Positions 6,034 to 11,080 of a DNA stretch of 11,080 bases are shown here, piece by piece. Made by a program: the position numbers and the translations under genes. Each line of letters begins with the position of its first letter. Positions within the stretch are counted from its first letter, which is position 1. The notes under the pieces are model-generated. The model made no database searches, was not told where the DNA came from, and was given only the letters and a program-made list of their open reading frames with translations. Source of the stretch: Congregibacter sp. (GTDB lineage Bacteria; Pseudomonadota; Gammaproteobacteria; Pseudomonadales; Halieaceae); NCBI GenBank assembly GCA_013911345.1, contig JACETJ010000032.1, positions 1 to 11,080 of the forward strand, in the 5' to 3' direction.

Positions 6034-7251
6034 TCAGGTGCGGTATTCGGCGTTGATGCGGACGTAGTCGTAGGAGAGATCGGTGGTCCAGATCACTGTC
6101 GTCGCGTCGCCTCGATCGAGCGCAATCTCGATCAGGAGATCCCCTGACGCCATCGCCTCCTGACCTTTTTCCTCGGTATAGGACGCAGCGCGTGCGCCAT
6201 GCTCGGCGATCAGGACGCCGTTGAGGTGGATAGATACCGCATCGGTATCGAGATCTTTGAGTCCGGCGCGACCGATCGCCGCCAGAATGCGACCCCAGTT
6301 GGGATCCGAGGCAAACAAGGCGGTTTTTACCAGAGGGGAATGGGCGACGGTGCGCGCCACCTGATCGCAAGCGCCTTCGGACTCACCACCAGTCACACGA
6401 ATCTCGACAAATTTACTCGCGCCCTCACCGTCACGCACAATGTCCTGCGCCAGCTCAATCATCAGTGCCGTCAGGGCCTGCGCAAAACGCTCGGCTCGCT
6501 CCGAACCGGCTGTGACTTCAACACCACTTCGACCCGTTGCCGAGAGCGTGACCGCGTCATTGGTAGAGGTATCGCCATCAACGGTAATACGGTTGAAGCT
6601 TGCCGATGCGGCAGACCTCAATAATGAATCGAGCAGCTCTGCATCTATAACCGCGTCTGTGGCCACAAACGCCAGCATGGTGGCCAGATTAGGGCAGATC
6701 ATACCGGCGCCCTTTGCGATGCCGGTGATTCGGCAGCACTGGCCGTCGAGGCTAATCTCGACACTGCGCAGTTTTACTCGCGTATCCGTTGTGAGGATCG
6801 CCGCCGCGGCCCGCTCCCACTGATCCTCGGCAAGACCAGAGAGTGCCGACGGCATCGCATTCACGAGCAAGTCTGACGGCAGCGACTCACCAATCACACC
6901 GGTTGAAAATGGCATCACCGTCTCAACGCTAGTCTGCGTCAATCTGGCGACTTCCGCACAGCATACATTTGCCGCCGTCACACCCTCATCACCCGTTCCG
7001 GCGTTGGCATTCCCCGTGTTGATAATGAGATGTCGAGGCTGGCACTGGGCTGCAGTGAGGTGCGCCTCCGCGATCACTACCGGCGCTGCACGAAACGCAT
7101 TCTGGGTAAACACGGCTGCCGTGTGCGTGCCGGGTGCCAGCTCCACCACAACGAGATCATCATGATCACCTCGCTTGATACCCGCCTGAGCGATACCCAG
7201 GCGGACTCCCGCTATTGTATGAGTCACCTTAGGCACTCCCGGTGACGCCAT
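6034..7251 (-). CDS. argJ: Glutamate N-acetyltransferase / ornithine acetyltransferase ArgJ
   Basis: ArgJ moves the acetyl group from N-acetylornithine to glutamate, recycling it in arginine biosynthesis; bifunctional forms also use acetyl-CoA. It is 405 residues. GVRLGIAQAGIK (15-26) opens the fold. TGNANAGTG (79-87) and the oxyanion-hole stretch PFSTGVIG (114-121) follow. The self-cleavage site is GAGMICPNLATML (181-193): the chain is cut before Thr191, which becomes the nucleophile of the beta subunit. DGDTSTND (225-232), DGEGASK (274-280) and FASDPNWGRI (313-322) are further family signatures. Whether it is mono- or bifunctional cannot be told from sequence; the presence or absence of argA/argE in the genome would help. 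The start lacks a clear ribosome site and lies 22 bases after the secA stop, suggesting read-through expression from secA. Confidence 0.96.
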   Translation of the reverse strand: MASPGVPKVTHTIAGVRLGIAQAGIKRGDHDDLVVVELAPGTHTAAVFTQNAFRAAPVVIAEAHLTAAQCQPRHLIINTGNANAGTGDEGVTAANVCCAEVARLTQTSVETVMPFSTGVIGESLPSDLLVNAMPSALSGLAEDQWERAAAAILTTDTRVKLRSVEISLDGQCCRITGIAKGAGMICPNLATMLAFVATDAVIDAELLDSLLRSAASASFNRITVDGDTSTNDAVTLSATGRSGVEVTAGSERAERFAQALTALMIELAQDIVRDGEGASKFVEIRVTGGESEGACDQVARTVAHSPLVKTALFASDPNWGRILAAIGRAGLKDLDTDAVSIHLNGVLIAEHGARAASYTEEKGQEAMASGDLLIEIALDRGDATTVIWTTDLSYDYVRINAEYRT

Positions 7252-7273
7252 AAAGCAGCACCCAGCCGCTGCG

Positions 7274-9982
7274 TTAAGTCAGTGCGCCGTGACATTGCTT
7301 GTACTTTTTGCCGCTGCCGCAGGGGCAGGGGTCATTTCGCCCAACCTTGGGTTGAGCTCGCGTAACCGGCTGTGGTGCGGCGGGTGGAGGCGTATCCGCG
7401 GTTTCTGACACCGCTGATCCGGCCTCGGCATGCTCAAACGCCATCTTCTGCTTGGCAGCCGCCTCTCTGCGCTGCTGCTCCATCGCCGCGGCCTCATCCG
7501 TGCGTTGTACTTGCACATTACTGAGAAATCGCACGACCTCGAACTTCAGTCGCTGCAACAGACTCTCAAACAGCGCAAAAGACTCGCGCTTATATTCCTG
7601 CTTGGGGTTCTTGTTGGCGTAGGCCCGCAGATGGATGCCCTGCCGTAGCTGATCCATCACCTGTAGGTGCTCTTTCCACAGGGTATCCAAAACCTGGAGC
7701 ATGATCTGCTTCTCAAGTTGTCGCATTCCCGGGCCAATACCTGAGGCTTTTTCATCATATGACGATTGCACCTCTCCAACGATCCGCTGTCGCAGTGTTT
7801 CCTCATGTAGCGAGTTGTCCGCGTCGAGCCACTGCGCGATCGCGAGGTTGAGACCAAACTCAGCCTCAAGCTGTTTCTCCAGCCCCGGGATGTCCCACTG
7901 CTCCTCCACACTCATGGGCGGGATAAAGCCATCAATGGCGTCATTCACCACGTCTTCGCGGATAGCGGTAATCGTCTCGGCAATATCGTCATCCGAGAGC
8001 AGTTCATCCCGCTGCCGATAGATAATTTGCCGCTGATCATTGGCCACATCGTCGTATTCCAGCAGCTGCTTACGAATATCGAAATTGCGGCCCTCAACCT
8101 TCCGCTGGGCCTTTTCAATCGCGTTGGTCACCATACGGTGTTCAATCGCCTCACCGCGCTCCATACCCAACGCCTGCATAAAGCTCTTGACCCGCTCTGA
8201 AGCGAATATCCGCATCAGATTGTCTTCCAGTGAGAGATAGAAGCGAGAGACGCCCGGGTCGCCCTGACGCCCTGAGCGGCCACGCAACTGGTTGTCTATC
8301 CGTCGAGACTCATGGCGCTCGGTGCCCAAAATGTGTAGGCCACCCGCCTCGATAACCGCATCGTGACGGGTCTGCCAATCAGCGGTGAGTTTCTCACGAG
8401 TGGCATCATCCAAGGGCTCACCCTGTGCAGTGAGCTCCGCCTCAAGATTGCCGCCCAGAACGATATCCGTGCCGCGACCGGCCATATTCGTAGCAATCGT
8501 CACCACGCCAGGCCTACCTGCCTGCGCAATAATCTCGGCTTCCTGTTCGTGGTACTTAGCATTCAGTACTTTGTGGTCGATATTCTCCTTCTTAAACGCC
8601 TCCGAGAGCTCCTCAGACGTCTCGACCGACGCAGTGCCCACCAGTACGGGAGCACCACTATCAATGCACGATCGCACGTCTTCTATGATGGCCTCAAATT
8701 TCTCTTCACGGGTCAAATACACGAGATCATTCATGTCATCACGACACATGGGCACGTTGGTTGGGATCACCACGCAATCCAGACCGTATATCTGTCGGAA
8801 TTCAAATGCCTCTGTGTCGGCGGTACCCGTCATGCCCGCCAATTTGTCGTAGATACGGAAAAAATTCTGGAATGTGGTTGAAGCCAGAGTCTGACTTTCA
8901 TTCTGGATCTTGACCCCTTCCTTGGCTTCTATCGCCTGATGCAAGCCCTCGGACAGTCGCCGGCCCGGCATCGTGCGACCGGTGTGCTCGTCGATCAGCA
9001 CCACCTGACCCTCTTGTACGATGTACTCGACATCACGCTGAAAGAGCACGTGAGCCCTGAGACCGGAATGAACGTGGTGTAGCAAACCGAGATTGGTGGC
9101 GGCGTAAAGTGAGTCGTCGCTCTGGAGCAATCCGGACTCCATCAGCATGCCTTCCACTTTCTCGTGACCACTCTCGGTGAGCTCAATGCTGCGCTGCTTC
9201 TCATCAACCGTGAAATCGCCCTCCTGCTCCTCAATCTCCTGCGTCAGCTTGGGAATAAGTCGGTTGATGGTCTTATAAAGTTCGGAACTGTCATCTGCGG
9301 CGCCCGAAATAATCAGCGGGGTGCGGGCCTCGTCAATCAGAATGGAGTCCACCTCGTCGACGATAGCAAAGGCCAGTTTGCCCTGACCCTTATCCGCCTG
9401 GCTGAATGCCATATTGTCTCGCAGATAATCAAAGCCGAACTCATTGTTAGTGCCGTAAACGACGTCAGAGCCATAGGCCGCCTTTTTTTCATCGGCGCTC
9501 TGGCCTGACCGCACGACACCGACGGCGAGGCCCAGAAATTCATACAGAGGGCCCATCCAGCTCGCGTCGCGGCGAGCGAGATAGTCGTTCACGGTGACAA
9601 GATGCACGCTGTGGTCCGGTAATGCGTTGAGATAAGCGGGGAGAGTAGCAACCAGTGTTTTGCCCTCACCGGTTCGCATTTCGGCGATCTTCCCGTCATG
9701 CAGAGCCATACCGCCGATCAGCTGCACATCGAAATGCCGCATGCCCAATGCGCGCACACCCGCCTCACGCACAACCGCAAATGCCTCGGGAAGTAGCTGA
9801 TCAAGCGACTCTCCGTCAGCAAGCCGCGACCGAAATTCGTCAGTTTTAGCGCGCAATGCGGCATCATCAAGCGCCTGCATTGCCTCCTCAAGCGCGTTGA
9901 TTCGAGCAACGACTTTGCCCATTCGCTTCAGCTCCCGGTCATTACGGGTGCCAAAAATCTTTTTCACGGTAGAAATCAGCAT
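7274..9982 (-). CDS. secA: Preprotein translocase ATPase SecA
   Basis: SecA is the ATPase motor that drives unfolded preproteins through SecYEG across the inner membrane. The protein has 902 residues, complete and close to the 901 of E. coli. Walker A MRTGEGKT sits at 102-109 and the DEVD box at 209-212, both at E. coli numbering. [10 protein letters not shown] (181-190) and [12 protein letters not shown] (216-227) are hallmarks. The second nucleotide-binding domain carries TNMAGRGTD and the GRSGRQGD motif. After the helical scaffold, a Gln/Ala/Pro-rich linker leads to the zinc-binding SEC-C tail [14 protein letters not shown] (886-899), with ligands C886, C888, C897 and H898, which binds SecB. 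No secM-like arrest gene precedes it; the upstream neighbour is an M23 peptidase gene, 68 bases away. Confidence 0.99.
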   Translation of the reverse strand: MLISTVKKIFGTRNDRELKRMGKVVARINALEEAMQALDDAALRAKTDEFRSRLADGESLDQLLPEAFAVVREAGVRALGMRHFDVQLIGGMALHDGKIAEMRTGEGKTLVATLPAYLNALPDHSVHLVTVNDYLARRDASWMGPLYEFLGLAVGVVRSGQSADEKKAAYGSDVVYGTNNEFGFDYLRDNMAFSQADKGQGKLAFAIVDEVDSILIDEARTPLIISGAADDSSELYKTINRLIPKLTQEIEEQEGDFTVDEKQRSIELTESGHEKVEGMLMESGLLQSDDSLYAATNLGLLHHVHSGLRAHVLFQRDVEYIVQEGQVVLIDEHTGRTMPGRRLSEGLHQAIEAKEGVKIQNESQTLASTTFQNFFRIYDKLAGMTGTADTEAFEFRQIYGLDCVVIPTNVPMCRDDMNDLVYLTREEKFEAIIEDVRSCIDSGAPVLVGTASVETSEELSEAFKKENIDHKVLNAKYHEQEAEIIAQAGRPGVVTIATNMAGRGTDIVLGGNLEAELTAQGEPLDDATREKLTADWQTRHDAVIEAGGLHILGTERHESRRIDNQLRGRSGRQGDPGVSRFYLSLEDNLMRIFASERVKSFMQALGMERGEAIEHRMVTNAIEKAQRKVEGRNFDIRKQLLEYDDVANDQRQIIYRQRDELLSDDDIAETITAIREDVVNDAIDGFIPPMSVEEQWDIPGLEKQLEAEFGLNLAIAQWLDADNSLHEETLRQRIVGEVQSSYDEKASGIGPGMRQLEKQIMLQVLDTLWKEHLQVMDQLRQGIHLRAYANKNPKQEYKRESFALFESLLQRLKFEVVRFLSNVQVQRTDEAAAMEQQRREAAAKQKMAFEHAEAGSAVSETADTPPPAAPQPVTRAQPKVGRNDPCPCGSGKKYKQCHGALT

Positions 9983-10024
9983 GGAAAGCTCACTGTTGAG
10001 TTACAAGGGAATCCGGATGGATGA

Positions 10025-10039
10025 CGGCGTTAACCGCCG
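10025..10039 (-). repeat. Short hairpin in the M23-secA gap
   Basis: CGGCG (10025-10029) and CGCCG (10035-10039) are inverted around a 5-base loop in the 68-base gap between the M23 gene and secA. No T-run follows in the direction of transcription, so it is not a terminator. It may affect message processing, or mean nothing. Confidence 0.3.
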
Positions 10040-10050
10040 GGACTCACTTG

Positions 10051-11016
10051 TCAGCGATGCGTGCGGCGAACGTAGGTAGCGGGATCGACTGCTCGGCCGT
10101 GCTTGAAGACTTCAAAATGGACGTGCGGGCCCGTGGAGCGGCCTGAACTCCCCATGAATGCAATCACATCGCCGCGTCTGACCAGGTCTCCTACGTCGAC
10201 AAGATTCTCTTGGTTATGGGCGTAGCGGGTGACCAGTCCATCCCCGTGTGAAACCTCGACCATAGTGCCGTAACCCGATTTCTGGCCGCTCCAACTAACG
10301 ACCCCACTGGCAACCGCGAGAATATCTGAGCCTTCCCGGCCAGCGAAATCAACGCCGTCATGCCAGGCGCGCGCGCCGGAGATGGGGTCAATGCGATGGC
10401 CATAGGGAGAAGACTGCCAGCCAGAGCGGATGGGTCTCCCGGCAGGCGTTGCCTCTACCCGCAGTTGCTCGTTGGAAAGCAAACCCGCCAGCACGTCAAA
10501 CTGCGCCTCCCGTCTTGCGAAGAGCGCATCGAGTGCCGAAAATTGCGTATCGACCTCCGCAACGGTAAGCGCGGAAGCAACAGACAGCGGCCGTGAAGGA
10601 CCACCAACCGCCGGCGGGCCGGAAAAATCAAATTCCGACTCTTCCAAGCCAGCCAAATCGGTGAGATGGGTACCCAGCGCGTCCAAGCGTGTCACGTGTG
10701 CCTGCAGGCCCGCTAGGCGTCGTGTCATCGCCGTGAGACGCGACTGGGCCTCGACGCTCATCTGCGCCAGCGCCTCCGCCCGATCAATCGCGCGCTGTTC
10801 TTCGAGCGAGACTCGAGCCGCCTGCTCCGAGGTCACGCCCTCGCCAACGCCAAGCTGGTAACTGACGGTCACCAGACCCAGCGGCAAGCCCATAAACAGG
10901 GCAGACACCAAGGCCAAGGACCACTTCCCCAGCTCGAGAGTGCGCGACGCCGCGTGACGGTTTAAAAAGATTAGTTTCAAGGTTAAACGCCCCAGTGAGG
11001 GGGCGAATGATGCCAT
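10051..11016 (-). CDS. Membrane-anchored M23 (LytM-type) metallopeptidase
   Basis: This is a predicted zinc endopeptidase acting on peptidoglycan cross-links in the periplasm. It is 321 residues. One membrane anchor (about 33-55) is followed by a charged, Leu/Ala-rich helical region likely to form a coiled coil (about 60-120), then a linker and a C-terminal M23 domain (about 190-315). All zinc and catalytic residues are present: H219 and D223 (HDGVD), H267 (RYAHN) and the HVH motif H298/H300. It is therefore probably active, unlike the degenerate LytM activators EnvC and NlpD. An M23 gene directly before secA is a recurrent gammaproteobacterial arrangement. The start is uncertain: ATG 11014-11016 is given, but TTG 10978-10980 would give MKLIFLNRH, more like family N-termini as I recall them. 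Neither has a clear ribosome site. Confidence 0.9.
   Translation of the reverse strand: MASFAPSLGRLTLKLIFLNRHAASRTLELGKWSLALVSALFMGLPLGLVTVSYQLGVGEGVTSEQAARVSLEEQRAIDRAEALAQMSVEAQSRLTAMTRRLAGLQAHVTRLDALGTHLTDLAGLEESEFDFSGPPAVGGPSRPLSVASALTVAEVDTQFSALDALFARREAQFDVLAGLLSNEQLRVEATPAGRPIRSGWQSSPYGHRIDPISGARAWHDGVDFAGREGSDILAVASGVVSWSGQKSGYGTMVEVSHGDGLVTRYAHNQENLVDVGDLVRRGDVIAFMGSSGRSTGPHVHFEVFKHGRAVDPATYVRRTHR
10988..11005 (-). repeat. GC-rich hairpin between the two candidate M23 starts
   Basis: CGCCCC (10988-10993) and GGGGCG (11000-11005) form a perfect 6-pair stem with a 6-base loop. If translation begins at the TTG at 10978-10980, this stem lies in the leader just before it; if at ATG 11016, it lies inside the first codons. 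It bears on the start choice but is too short to prove regulation. Confidence 0.4.
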
Positions 11017-11080
11017 TTTCGAGGTGTCAGGGGAACCGCATCAGGCCGCTGGAGATCACTTTTACACCTTTTGGCTCGCC

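Noticed and set aside
6199..6624. 141-codon open frame on the + strand inside argJ
   Set aside because: It lies opposite conserved ArgJ motifs and shows no features of its own; a shadow frame.
7255..7272. GCAGC/GCTGC inverted repeat in the secA-argJ gap
   Set aside because: Five-base arms with an 8-base loop and no T-run; too weak for a terminator, and the 22-base gap argues for read-through.
8363..8881. 172-codon open frame on the + strand across secA
   Set aside because: It is antisense to a fully conserved SecA coding region, has no ribosome site or recognisable domain, and is the kind of open frame GC-rich codon use produces opposite a real gene.
11027..11080. Open - strand frame of 17 codons ending in TGA, possible tail of a gene upstream of the M23 gene
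   Set aside because: Seventeen open codons are expected by chance and the tail matches nothing I recognise. A second frame is also open to the edge, so no gene is called.
1..11080. Search for tRNA, rRNA, CRISPR repeats, insertion sequences, attachment sites and defence genes
   Set aside because: No cloverleaf, spaced repeats, transposase motifs or duplicated ends were seen, and nearly all of the DNA is taken up by intact core genes.

Overview
The window reads as ordinary chromosome of a gammaproteobacterium of moderately high GC. Two things support this: all proteins resemble gammaproteobacterial families, and the gene order matches a conserved neighbourhood. In E. coli the same relatives lie in the order lpxC-secM-secA-mutT-yacG-zapD-coaE-guaC-hofC-hofB-ppdD. 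I would guess a marine lineage, but the sequence does not fix the genus.

Layout. 1-318: the last 105 codons of malate synthase G (glcB), + strand. 319-576: a regulatory stretch with a near-consensus sigma-54 promoter, an upstream palindrome that could bind its activator, and a leader that folds into a strong stem-loop. 577-1017: pilA, the major type IV pilin, closed by an intrinsic terminator at 1034-1059. 1187-5646: pilB, pilC, pilD and coaE, all +, closely spaced and probably one transcript. 5643-11016: an oppositely oriented unit read from right to left as M23 peptidase, secA, argJ, mutT. The two units converge so tightly that the stop codons of coaE and mutT overlap. 11017-11080 is a 64-base edge with no gene that can be supported.

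How the genes fit together. PilD cuts and N-methylates prepilin PilA. PilB is the cytoplasmic hexameric ATPase that drives assembly, and PilC is the inner-membrane platform it acts on. Pilin output is probably set separately from the machine by sigma-54, as in Pseudomonas. coaE (last step of coenzyme A synthesis) rides at the end of the pilus unit. The minus unit holds envelope and housekeeping functions: a membrane-anchored LytM/M23 protein, the Sec translocase motor, arginine biosynthesis and a nucleotide-cleaning Nudix hydrolase.

I found no mobile element, CRISPR array, tRNA, rRNA or broken gene, and no new multi-gene system. The part most worth a second look is the pilA control region, especially the stem-loop that would begin within a few bases of the predicted transcript start.
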